This document shows, in pieces, positions 49,524 through 59,790 of a stretch of 64,000 nt of DNA; the first letter of the stretch is position 1, and every line of letters starts with the position of its first letter. Source of the stretch: Acholoe squamosa (taxonomy: Eukaryota; Annelida; Polychaeta; Phyllodocida; Polynoidae); the NCBI GenBank assembly GCA_949317995.1, contig OX439039.1, positions 16,235,282 to 16,299,281 of the forward strand. The letters are read 5' to 3'. Position numbers and translations under genes: made by a program. Below the pieces are notes generated by a model. That model worked only from the letters and a program-made list of their open reading frames with translations, was not told the DNA's origin and ran no database searches.

Positions 49524-52143
49524 TTAAATAAAGCAATTTGGATAGACCTTCCTTGCACTATTTTTGAATTTATAAATGTCATTAAGTATAGTATATTCTG
49601 GTTTAAGTTGAATCCACCTTGTTAAGGCTCTGTAGAATGCAATTTTTAGAACAATTGGTTTTAGGCTATGTGGTACAGTTAGTCTTTTACCTTGGTGAAA
49701 AAGCGTAGCAATGTTCCTTCTATCAACCAAGTGAACATTTTGTGCTAACATAAAACCATATGATAATATATGTAAATCTCTCCTCTCACAGAGCTCAGAG
49801 CAATTGGCCCTTTCTTGTATTTGTTTGGTGGTCATAATAGGATTTTCTTCTAGTTTAACTTTATATACCATTCTTAATGCTCTATTTTGTAACATTTGTA
49901 ATTCCCTATTTTCCCCTCTAAAATTCCTATCCCATATAAAATCACAAAAGTCCTAAGTTTGTAGAATCATTGATTTAAAAACAGTCAGAGCAGCATTTTC
50001 ATCTAACAAATTTCTAACATGTCCCATTAGGTAAATCTTATGTCTTACCGCTCTCATTGTACTTGTTCTGTGTCCCACAAATTCGAGCTCAGTACCCATC
50101 ATCAGGCCTAGATAGGAAAAACTATTAACCTTTTCTAGTACCGTATTATTCATAGAGAAGTGTGATTGATCATTCGGATCAGTATTAAAAGCCATCCATT
50201 TAGTTTTCTGTTAATTAATTATAAGAGTATTATTTAAACACCATGATGTAATTTTACTAATCACCTGGTTCATAGCATTGGTAGAGGTTTCAGAGACAAG
50301 GGCATCATCAGCATATAAAGTAATATCACAATTTACTACTTTAGGTAGAGAGTAGATTGAAAAAAGTACTGGACCCAAAACTAAGCCCTGAGGAACCCCA
50401 TAGGTAATGGGTTTCAATAAAGAAGTTATATCATTTGCCAAAGAACACTTAAGTCTATTAGATAAATAATTTTGAAAAAAGTCACATGCTATTGTGCTTT
50501 GTCCAAAGGCGTCTAATTTTTTAATAATTTTAAATGTGAAACTGTATCAAAAGCTTTTTTGAAGTCAATATATAAACAATAGGTTGGTTTATTAACAGTA
50601 AAGTTAACAATTATTGTCTTAAGATGTTCAGTAATAGCAGTCTGGGTTGAGCGCCCTTTTCTATAGCCATGCTGAGTCGGAAATAAAAGACCATGTCTTT
50701 CCATGTATAACTGTAACCATGTATAACTGTAATCTTTTACATACCATTTTTTCTAGATGTTTTCCAGTAATAGGCAACAAGCTTATAGGTCTAAGGTCTC
50801 CAACGTTCATAGAATTAGCTTTCTTAGGTAGCAGGCTTTGGAAAAGGTAACATGATGCCAACAGTGGACTAGAGAAAAACGTCGGCCATATCTCCACTGA
50901 TAACACTGTATGTGGAGGAGCCTGAGCCACTGTTGGACAACTCTCCAATGGTGGATACTGTTAGACAACTCTGCACTGTTGGGCACTGGCCCTCAGTGAG
51001 TGTTCTTATCTCCGGGTTGCCATAGTGATGGCTGATAAGAGATTAGTGCAGGTGTTGGTACATCCTCCAACAGTGGGGGTAATGCAGGTGGGGAGGTGAG
51101 GGAGGGGGATGGAGTCAACAGAAAATGCATAATTTGAAATCATTTTGATACACTGAATGCAGCATATATCTCATCATACACAACTTTGTTTTGATTGTGT
51201 TCATGCATACACCTGGGTATTTATAAGGTCTTTTACTATAATGGTTCACTTCTTTGCACAAATCAGCATTGTCTTGCATAAATTGACTTTTCTATTGATA
51301 ACCTTAAAGCATATGAAGTTCAACCTGGGATGTAGGGGGATGGGCCAATGTTTTTTTCCCCTCCACCTACACTGGGTAGAGGAATAACCTTAGCAATTTT
51401 CCAATTGGCAGGAAAAACAGCAGATGCTAAACACTTATTATACAGCGATCTGAAGACATCTGGAATGGCAAACAAGGCATCCTTTATCACAAATGATTTA
51501 CAATGTTTAATAGCAGATAGGAATGCTTTTGCTAATTTTTCAACAATACCTGTGAAAAAGCTGTTTATATAATCAGCACACCCTTCAGGGTGAAAAAACT
51601 TTATTTGTTGTATAAGCATAAGTATTATTTGGTAGTAATCTTTTGATCGCTTCCCAATATTTTACAGGATCATCTTTTCTGTATTCTAAAAGGTTTAACA
51701 TTTCTTTCTTTTTATTATCAAAAAATTCTGATTGAACCCTATGTTTATGAAAATTGGCTGTTCTCCAGTCATCCTCTAACATGGTATTCTTCACTGTCCT
51801 TTATAGACTGTCTCTTAATTTCATCAAATCCAATATGTCTTTAGTCAACCATGGTGGTGTATGTTCCGGAATCACTACCATGGGACACATTATGTCCAAT
51901 GTATCATTTATCACTCTATAAATACTTCTCCATATATCATTCGGATTTACTTGTAACATTATATTTTCCCGATTATAATTGACCAGAACATTCTTAAGTG
52001 TCAAAAAGTCATAATTTCTATATGATCTAGCTTTTACATTTTTCTTTTTTATTTTATGTTGTTCACACTTAATAACAAGATAAATAGGACTGTGGTCAGA
52101 AATATAAATATCTAAAATTCAATGACTTGAAGCATTGTGTATA
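49524..52143 (-). pseudogene. LINE 2, 3' part: end of endonuclease, reverse transcriptase, C-terminal domain
   Basis: The minus strand gives, in order: ISDHSPIYLVI (end of the endonuclease, near 52,100), linker (HTPPWLTKDILDLMKLRDSL), RT fingers (FPANWKIAKVIPLP, then after an insertion NVGDLRPISLLPITGK), QHGYRKGRSTQTA, motif A YIDFKKAFDTVSH, motif B YGVPQGLVLGPVLF, motif C YADD (50,301-50,315) and a C-terminal segment (LQNRALRMVYKVKLEENP) ending at 49,524. Several frameshifts and stops make it inactive. It is homologous to LINE 1 (compare LQNKALRIVYNVRLG) but well diverged, so it is a separate family of the same clade. The 5' part continues at 61,437 across the transposon. Confidence 0.88.
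50832..51374. mobile_element. 543-bp insertion in the LINE 2 RT domain
   Basis: The fingers motif is interrupted between VIPLP and KKANS. Both edges carry GGTAG (50,827-50,831 and 51,375-51,379). Removing the insert plus one GGTAG restores PLPKK in frame, which supports a 5-bp target duplication. The insert begins CAGGCTTTGG and ends CTACACTG; inverted termini beyond CAG are not evident. Inside are several CAACAGTGG/CCACTGTTGG words in opposite orientations. Confidence 0.6.
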
Positions 52144-52176
52144 TGGGTGATTCCTGTGAACTGCCCCACCTTTGGG
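52144..52176. repeat. Left terminal inverted repeat
   Basis: Perfect 33-bp partner of 61,402-61,434; begins TGGGTGATTCC. Confidence 0.95.
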
Positions 52177-52688
52177 GGTCAGGGGCCAAACATGACAAAC
52201 TCAGCATTACATTTTAAGACTTTATTTTATTGATAACCCTATATCTTGGCTGTATGAAAAGGTCCATTCAAGTCATTAACTCCCAGGATGTCAGTTTTTA
52301 TCACAGTTGCAGTAAAAAGGTATAATTTGTGTAACGCGCTTGATCGATATAACTTCTTATGCATAGAACTTCATCAATAATGTCTCTGTGATTACCATAT
52401 TGCATGCCCAAATTTGTATAGTAGTTATGAATAAGTGTACCAAAAATTAGGACTGAGTCTTGAAAACTTTTGAAAATATGAGACATAACTTTTTAAGAAA
52501 ATTGAGATTTTTCAAAAATTTCTGACACAAAACCTTAACTTTACTCTCACAAGCTTAATATGCATTGGGTATGCATGTAATTCAAGTTATTATGTCTTCA
52601 TTGTCTATATTTTCTTAAACAATCATCATTCTTCCATTCCTACATTTTTTTTTTTATGTCAGCAGCTGTCCAAAATTGGCCAAATAGC

Positions 52689-54193
52689 GATCAAGCGCGT
52701 TACATACAGTCACTCATAGATAGAGGCTCCATAGAGATACTTAGACCTTTCATATCATAATGCTGCTTTATACACAACTACTTAAGCAATGGGACTACTG
52801 TTTAACACCAAGAAATGTACAATTAATACCTATTTGGGGTCTCCCGTATGCCTCGGAAAATAAAATTGCACTTTTTTGCGACTAATTTTTTTACATCAAT
52901 CAAGCCAGAAGGTCCAAAAATTAACTAGGAGTATCCAAACAGGCCTAAAATACCAGCCACACATGTCTAGTAACATATTAGATAGCAGTAGTACAGCTCA
53001 GATAACTCTCAGGTTGCCCACAGCCAATGAAGCAATACCATGTCAAATGCCCTCCGTGTAGGCGGATACCGATCAAGCGCGTTACATACAGTCACTCATA
53101 GATAGAGGCTCCATAGAGATACTTGGACCTTTCATATCATAATGCTGCTTTATACACAACTACTTAAGCAATGGGACTACTGTTTAACACCAAGAAATGT
53201 ACATTTTATACCTACCTGGGGTCTCCTGTATGGCTCGGAAAATAAAATTGCACTTTTTTGTGACTAATTTTTTTACATCAATCAAGCCAGAAGGTCCAAA
53301 AATTAACTAGGAGTATCCAAACAGGCTTAAAATACCAGCCACACATGTCTAGTAACATATTAGATAGCAGTAGTACAGCTCAGATAACTCTCAGGTTGCC
53401 CACAGCCAATGAAGCAATACCATGTCAAATGCCCTCCGTGTAGGCGGATACCGATCAAGCGCGTTACATACAGTCACTCATAGATAGAGGCTCCATAGAG
53501 ATACTTAGACCTTTCATATCATAATGCTGCTTTATACACAACTACTTAAGCAATGGGACTACTGTTTAACACCAAGAAATGTACATTTTATACCTACCTG
53601 GGGTCTCCTGTATGGCTCAGAAAATAAAATTGCACTTTTTTGTGACTAATTTTTTTACATCAATCAAGCCAGAAGGTCCAAAAATTAACTAGGAGTATCC
53701 AAACAGGCTTAAAATACCAGCCACACATGTCTAGTAACATATTAGATACCAGTAGTACAGCTCAGATAACTCTCAGGTTGCCCACAGCCAATGAAGCAAT
53801 ACCATAACAGATATCGGTCAAGCGTGTTACACGCAATGTCATGCAGTTAAACAATTCCTAGATGGTCTGAAACCTTTCATATCATAATGCTGCTTCATAC
53901 ACAACTACTTAAGCAATGGGACTACTGTTTAACACCAAGAAATGTACATTTTATACCTACCTGGGGTCTCCTGTATGGCTCAGAAAATAAAATTGCACTT
54001 TTTTGCGACTAATTTTTTTACATCAATCAAGCCAGAAGGTCCAAAAATTAACTAGGAGTATCCAAACAGGCCTAAAATACCAGCCACACATGTCTAGTAA
54101 CATATTAGATAGCAGTAGTATAGCTAAGACAACTCTCAGGTTGCCCACAGCCAATGAAGCAGTACCATTACAGATATCGATCAAGCGCGTTAC
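52689..54193. repeat. Four tandem subterminal units of 382, 382, 363 and 363 bp
   Basis: Units start at 52,689, 53,071, 53,453 and 53,816, and a fifth motif copy at 54,179 closes the array. Each begins with GATCAAGCGCGTTAC (GGTCAAGCGTGTTAC in the fourth) and then runs through a long conserved block (AATGCTGCTTTATACACAAC, CAATCAAGCCAGAAGGTCC, TCAGGTTGCCCACAGCC). The 61-86 codon frames repeated inside are by-products. An inverted exact motif copy lies outside the array at 52,331-52,345. Confidence 0.9.
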
Positions 54194-54474
54194 ACGCAAT
54201 GTCATGCAGTTAAACATAGGTACAATACAATATATACAATATATAATGTCTTCGGGGTTTTAGCTGCTTGTCTGCAGATCCATTCGGCGGTCAAAGGACT
54301 TGGCGGTGGCAAGCCGCGTCGCTGTGTGTTGTGCCCTGGAGAAGATGGGAAGATGTAGAATCGTCCATTGGGTTTCCTAGGTCTGCATCCGTCCGGGATC
54401 CTTTGATTGGGCACAGTTTGGGTCTTAGTTATAGTGGCCAAAGTAAAACAGGTGATAACCGGGATCAATGACAT

Positions 54475-54741
54475 CTAACCAGTGCACTCACTGCAGTACT
54501 TGAGAAGCTTCCGATCAGCCAGTTGGATGGTGAGGGGATCAAGTTTGTAGACAGCGTTCTCAGTGTTGCCATAACGACTTGGCTTGGGCAGAGTGACTCT
54601 GCCAAGAACATTGAGGGGGTGGACCGTAGCTGGGATGATCTCCTTCCCCCACTTGAAGCTTCTCTTGTCCGACGCCATGTAGCGCAGCATGTAGTGCACT
54701 TGGTAGAAGTCATTGTCCTTGGCTATCACCTTACCCATAAA
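54475..54741 (-). CDS. C-terminal extension of the transposase, after a TAG
   Basis: This frame is in phase with the main transposase exon and separated from it only by the TAG at 54,742-54,744. It continues the C-terminal domain that starts VGKLVLVQDEYHVGDILI and goes on with FMGKVIAKDNDFYQVHYMLR, then PATVHPLNVLG, ending at a TAG at 54,475-54,477. The interrupted domain reads like a single small beta-rich module, so I take the TAG as a disabling mutation or a readthrough site rather than the natural end. An ATG at 54,736-54,738 could start a separate small ORF, but this is less likely. Confidence 0.55.
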   Translation of the reverse strand, partial: FMGKVIAKDNDFYQVHYMLRYMASDKRSFKWGKEIIPATVHPLNVLGRVTLPKPSRYGNTENAVYKLDPLTIQLADRKLLKYCSECTG

Positions 54742-57403
54742 CTACTTGTCCTTTGAGCTGGTACTGGCCAGGCTGGCAGTGATAAGAATGTCACCTACAT
54801 GGTACTCATCCTGCACCAGTACCAACTTCCCTACACTGTCCGTTGGTTGTACATCCTCCTGAGGGAGGGTCGAGGTCGGTGGATCCTGTCGTGCTCGCTT
54901 GGTTGTAGGGACGGTGACGGCACGCTCCGCGGCACGCTTGTGTGCGGCACACGGGGCGATGTTCTCCTTGTCAGCCGTGGCAGGAGTTGGCACCTGGTCA
55001 CTTCGAGTGCGCTTACGTGCCACGACTGAGCCGTCCCTGGTGCGCTTGCAGACAGTGGTGCGCACAACAGGATCAAAATCAGGGTCGCCGGTGCGGGCAT
55101 CCGCGTCGTCCACCTCTGCAGGGACACTGGCAGGCCGCGTTTTCTTCTGCCGTGTTTGCTTTGGTGGGGGAGGCTTCTTGTTCTTGTTGAAAACCAGCTC
55201 ATGCTCAATCCATCCGCAGCAGCCAGTAAAGGACCTAAGGTCGACCCAGCAGCAGGGGTCAAAACAGGATTTGTCACGGACAGCGAGTGACCTTCCTTCC
55301 TGTTTGACCATGGCAGCATGGACACTCATGGTGCCCTCTACTGACTTGTCTGCTACCACTGAGCCGAGAGTGAGGCGGGCGGAGGTGACATCCTGCAGAG
55401 GGACATGGATGTAGCGAACGCGGCCTTCAAGTTTGTTACCTTCGGCCGCAAACTCCTCTGCATTGTTGATGACGGGATGTCCTTCCTTGTTGCGCTTGAC
55501 GATGTTGTCAGCGTTGCGCTTTGCAGCAGCGCCGACGCCATCGCAGGGGCCCTTTCCATGACCCGCCTCGAAGTAGGTCCATGTTGCCCATAGTCCGTCA
55601 AGTAGTTCGGTGTGGCGTACGAGTATCGAGAACACCGAGATGTTTCGATACTGGCTGGAGGGTGAGTCAGAAGCATAATGGACCACCTTGAAGTGTGGCA
55701 GGTTCTCCCTGATGAATGCTGCCAGGCAGCGGAGAAACGCCAAGATGGCGCCAGTGTCGTGCTTCCGGTCATCGGTGCACAGAGCAACAGAGTGGTGGTT
55801 TTTGGTGCCAGTGTCCTCATCACGGTATTGGATGACTGCAGGGTGCAGGGTCACTGGCTCCTTCGCGTAATATGTACTCTGTGGAGCATCGGGGTATGAT
55901 ACCATCCAGTTTTCCGCAAAGTCCATCTGGATGGTAACTTCCATCGACGACATACTCGCTCGCAGCTCACGTACGATGCGGTGTTGGTTGTGAGCACGGT
56001 CGACATGGGCAGCCATGGTGATGAACTCCAGTCTGGTTTTCTTGATGAAGTCCACCTTGGATGCAATCTCTGTACAAGGGTGGAGCTTCTTGATGGTAGT
56101 CTTCTTCTGAGTTCCATCCTTGCCTGTCGACACATACTCATAGTCCACATTCTTCCACACTTCATACTTGACATTCTCAGGGGCTTTGTCCTGGAGAGTC
56201 TGTTCGAACTCTGCCCAGGATGTCATGAACATCTCGTCTTTGAAAGGGATACTGACAGCAGCAAGCCGGAGTGCAAAGTTCTGGTGCTTCTGGCAAAGGC
56301 ACAGATCAGTGCTTTGGAGATCCACGGGGATGAACCAGGGAAGGTGTTCTTTCCTGATGCTGTAGAAGAGTGACCGTGAGACCTGCAAGTGAGGAGGTTG
56401 TGTCGCCTCGTACCTCTTGTGGAGCACATGGATAAACTCCCTGAGGTACATTTGCTGGTGCTTCACCTTCTTCAAGGTCTTAGTGTCTTTCTTACCAGGT
56501 CTTATTTCGGAGTTCTCCGGGTCAGACAAGAACTCCTTGACACTCTCTATCTTGGCCTCCTGATTCACCACACCTGGAGATGGCAGGTCTGAAGGGGTTT
56601 TGAGTAGTGAACGCCTATCCATGCCAAGGGTCTTTGCCAAGCTCACCGCGATCCGCTGTTCTTTGATCACGACGGGCGAAAGCACCTTGTTCATGATGGA
56701 GGTTTTGTCCTTGCGAGGAAGATTGGCCAACCCTTCAAACACAGCCTTCACACTCCTGTCATGCGCCGACAGCTGAGCTGGATTCACCTGGTCCTGTGCA
56801 GCTGCTGCAACGCGCTCCTCCCCGTGCGCTACAGCGGGTTCCCCATCCGGTGCAGCTGCTGCAACGCGCTCCTCCCCGTCCGCTACAGCGGGTTCCCCAT
56901 CCGGTGCAGCTGCTGCAACGCGCTCCTCCCCGTGCGCTACAGCGGGTTCCCCATCCGGTGCAGCTGCTGCAACGCGCTCCTCCCCGTGCGCTACAGCGGG
57001 TTCCCCATCCGGTGCAGGTGCTGCAACGCGCTCCTCCCCGTGCGCTACAGCGGGTTCCCCATCCGGTGCAGCTGCTGCAACGCGCTCCTCCCCGTGCGCT
57101 ACAGCGGGTTCCCCATCCGGTGCAGCTGCTGCAACGTGCTCCTCCATGTGCACTACAGCAGGTTCAGCGACAGTTGGATGGTTCGACTGGGCATGGGCAA
57201 GCTGAGCCTGCAACTCCTTGATCTGTAGATGTGCCTCAGTCAGGTCTCTGTTCAGAAGCCCTTGTTTGTAGTAGTAGCGGTTGGTTCTGGGGGAGTTGGT
57301 CTTCCGTTGCTGTTTCTTCAGGTTTTTAGGAGTGGTCGGTGTCGATTTGAGGGTCGGTCCTGGTGTCGTCTTCGTTTTGGTCTAGTGGGGCTGTGCACGC
57401 GGG
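54742..57403 (-). CDS. DDE-type transposase candidate, main (fourth) exon
   Basis: An acceptor (TTTGTTTGCAG) precedes 57,403. Codons then run to 54,742 with one TAG at 57,382-57,384 close to the start; 823 codons are open from 57,213. Order: seven 18-residue repeats (PDGEPAVAHGEERVAA), a helical region, a Cys/His cluster (LCLCQKHQNF), then an RNase-H-like core with VTIQMDFAENW (Asp about 431), HYASDSPSSQYRN (Asp about 515) and FEAGHGKGPCDGVGA (Glu about 547), numbered from 57,213. After CCWVDLRSFTGCCGW come Lys/Arg-rich nuclear-localisation-like stretches and a C-terminal module. The SD-P-SQYRN and HGKG-DG signatures recall uncharacterised invertebrate proteins linked to transposons. Catalysis is inferred; no superfamily is assigned. 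Confidence 0.7.
56790..57170 (-). repeat. 54-bp in-frame coding minisatellite, seven copies
   Basis: Seven units of exactly 54 bp (GCTGCAACG at about 56,802 and every 54 bp to about 57,126) encode an 18-residue Ala/Gly/Glu-rich repeat. The copies are nearly identical except the outermost one (next to 57,170), which reads HMEEHVAA. Antisense Cys/Pro-rich frames here are artefacts. Confidence 0.9.
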
Positions 57404-57509
57404 CTGCAAACAAATGAACAATCATTAATTTTCAGTTTCATCATGCCCCATTTATTTATAAGATACATGTAAGGCTACTACACCACTGGGGTCCCATTGC
57501 TATCATTTT

Positions 57510-57662
57510 GATCAAGCGCGTTACCGCTGACTAGAAATTTTGATCAAGCGCGTTACACATTGAAATGGCCTTATTCTATGATATTATACACAGTTATTCA
57601 TCATTTTTGCCCTAGTAAGGCTACTACACCCCAGGATATATCATTTTGATCAAGCGCGTTAC
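57510..57662. repeat. Intronic cluster of three GATCAAGCGCGTTAC motifs
   Basis: Exact copies at 57,510-57,524, 57,542-57,556 and 57,648-57,662 lie in the intron between exons three and four. The first two are 32 bp apart, start to start. Confidence 0.9.
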
Positions 57663-58015
57663 ACATTGAAATGGCAGTACATGTACAATAATCTTAATTC
57701 TAAAAATTCAACAAGCAAGGAAACATTCAACATGGAACAAACTATTCTAACTATTCTCATCTAGATTTATTCATATAATAATTACATTCACTCAGGCTCC
57801 GTGTATTTACGGACGGTGGCGCTGTAAGTCGATAACAATTATTTAAATAATATAGCATTGATTAAGTTTAATTAAGTAGAAGAGTGGAATAAATCATGTA
57901 TACTACATAACACTATATTAAGATTAAGAATTTTAGGGCCAACTTTACTTTTAAAACTATAAAGATTCTCCAGAGATACAAACACAAAAGAAGAAACTAT
58001 GATTCAAATACTTAC

Positions 58016-58314
58016 GCGATGTCCTCGAGGAGTCCAACGTTGAACCCCGATGCGGAGGCCTCCTGGCCCCGGCTGCTTTGGGGCCTCTCTGGGGAGTCGC
58101 GCCGAGCAGCCTGGCGAACGGGCCGGGGCTCCACAATCGGGGCTGCCGCGTCCCCCTCCTGAGTCGGGGCCTCCGTAGGCGGCGGTGGTGCAGGCACTAC
58201 GGGGGCCTCCTCCTCCTCGGACAGCAGGAGGGGGTTCTCGGGGGCATCGCCTGCCAGCGTCCGTAGGGGCTCCTCCTCCTCCTCCTCCACCAACTCGGGG
58301 TTGTCCGGTGTCTC
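58016..58314 (-). CDS. Transposase gene, third exon (acidic/Pro-rich)
   Basis: The acceptor is CTATACATCAG before 58,314 and the donor is GTAAGTATTT after 58,016. The exon is 299 bp and leaves phase 2, which fits the fourth exon exactly (GC plus C gives Ala). It encodes two runs of glutamate (EEEEEE and EEEE), PAPPPPTEAP and an Arg-rich tail. Without splicing the frame ends at the TAA inside the donor. The composition suggests a flexible linker or activation-like segment. Confidence 0.6.
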
Positions 58315-58558
58315 CTGATGTATAGAACAAGGAAAACATTCATGAATAATTATATTACAGTATCTGAATGCTATAAATGGTGATAATATCTGTGGATTAT
58401 CAAAAAAGGACTGCATTAGCACTTTAGTGTCAGCACGATGCTTGAATGCAGTGCTTATGTATACATGTTTAAATGACTCTATAATGATGCACTTTAAGTA
58501 CATATATAATTCTACTTTGTTAACCATGTACCAAATGACACTTTTAATTCATACTTAC

Positions 58559-58960
58559 TCCGTAGTCGTCATAAGACACCGGCGTGAAGGAAGTGCTCGG
58601 GGGGCGGGAAGGGAACAGCGTGACCGGCAGGCCAGGCCCACGTCCACGCGCGGGCCGACCTACCGGTGTCTGTTTCTTGGACGACTTCCCGCGCCCCTTA
58701 CCCTTCCCCACGGCCGGTGTCTTCACCTCCTCCGGCTGGTCGGCGGTCTTGGTGGCGGTCTTGGTGGTGGTCTTCGTGGCGGTCTTCGTGGCGGCCTTAG
58801 CCACCTTCGCCGGGGGACCAGCAGGGGGACCAGCAGGGAGACCAGCAGCAGGAGGTGCTGGGGCGTCGGCGGCCTGCGCGGAGATACCTTCACCACCGGC
58901 TGCCGCCCTCTCAGCCGCCTCCTCGTCCTCATCCTCGCGGGCCATCTCCGCATCTACCCA
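58559..58960 (-). CDS. Transposase gene, second exon (basic, AT-hook-like)
   Basis: The acceptor CCTTTTCTTATTCAG precedes 58,960 and the donor GTAAGTATG follows 58,559. The exon is 402 bp, phase 0 at both ends. It encodes WVDAEMAREDEDEEAA, an Ala/Pro-rich part, a histone-H1-like repeat (TKTATKTTTKTATKT), GKGKGRGKSSKK and VGRPARGRGPG, which resembles an AT-hook. A DNA-binding role is inferred. G+C is far above the surrounding DNA. Confidence 0.6.
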
Positions 58961-59157
58961 CTGAATAAGAAAAGGGTCACAACTTGCATTTGTCAGCAAT
59001 ACAATACAGGCATGTTTATGCTATACTAGAATTAAGAATTAAGAATTCATAGTTACTTTACATACATACATGTACATTACATTTATAATTTACATTGGTT
59101 GAATGTCTGCTATGGTTTGCATTATACATGTACAAGTTTAATTTCATCATTTCATAC

Positions 59158-59442
59158 CTCAGCCGCATTGGCATCCGTCCATGCCGGCGGTGCGACGCCC
59201 CGGCGCCGGGCATCATCCAGGGCCCTCTTCTTGGCGGCCCGGAAGGCCCCCATCCTCCTCTTCCTCTCCTTGCCCTTCTCTGAGCGCTGGGCGTCGCACC
59301 GGCGTGCACTCAGGGCCTTGCGCAGGTTCTCTGCCTGCCGCACCACCTCCTCTCCCTCCTTCTCTGCCCTCCTTGCCATGTAGGCCTTCTGGGCGTCGGT
59401 GTGAGTGACGCCCTCACCCTCTGGCAGTTTCTTACGACCCAT
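59158..59442 (-). CDS. Transposase gene, first coding exon (basic helical)
   Basis: The ATG at 59,440-59,442 (MGRKKLPEGEG) lies one base after an acceptor-like CTCCTTTTCAG, so an untranslated exon upstream is likely. The 95 codons are rich in Arg, Lys, Ala and Glu and strongly helical (AYMARRAEKEGEEVVRQAE, then GKERKRRMGAFRAAKKRA), suggesting a DNA-binding or coiled-coil N-terminus. The donor GTATGA follows GAG at 59,158, phase 0, matching exon two. If not joined to the next exons this would be a separate small basic protein. Confidence 0.55.
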
Positions 59443-59790
59443 TCTGAAAAGGAGATAAAAAGCACTGAGAAAAGAGCAAATATCAACACTGTAACATGTA
59501 CAACAAATAGATGGAAATATGTCTATATTCTAAAGAATGGATGTATTGACCATGCCAGGATACCGTGCAAGATTACTGACACATTGGGAAACCTCCGGGA
59601 AGCGACATGTGTATTGTAACTGAGAATTTATCAAAAATTGACCTACCCCAGATACATGTTGAATTTTTTTTTTTCAGAAATGAAAGGATTACCATTCCAC
59701 ATGAAAGAGGTACCATAGGCGCACATTGTCTTAATTTTTGGGGGGGCTGAATACAGGATAGGTGCCTTTTTTATGCATAATAGTGGTGCC

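Noticed and set aside
52138-52148. A 4-bp ATAT target duplication for the 9.3-kb transposon
   Set aside because: ATAT fits by eye, but removing 4 bp breaks the LINE reading frame; 2 bp keeps it and restores the LINE 1 motif spacing.
52689-54193. CRISPR array, because a short motif recurs at regular intervals
   Set aside because: Units of 360-380 bp are themselves repeated, not unique spacers; the setting is a eukaryotic transposon.
52876-54263. Repeated 61-86 codon frame beginning MRLIFLHQSSQKVQ
   Set aside because: It occurs because the subterminal units are tandemly duplicated; the intervening copies are not kept open, so no sign of selection for coding.
54899-55414. Plus-strand frame of 171 codons over the transposase, and Cys-rich plus-strand frames at 56,761-57,228
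   Set aside because: Antisense shadows of the GC-rich transposase exon and its 54-bp repeats; the minus frame carries the recognisable motifs.
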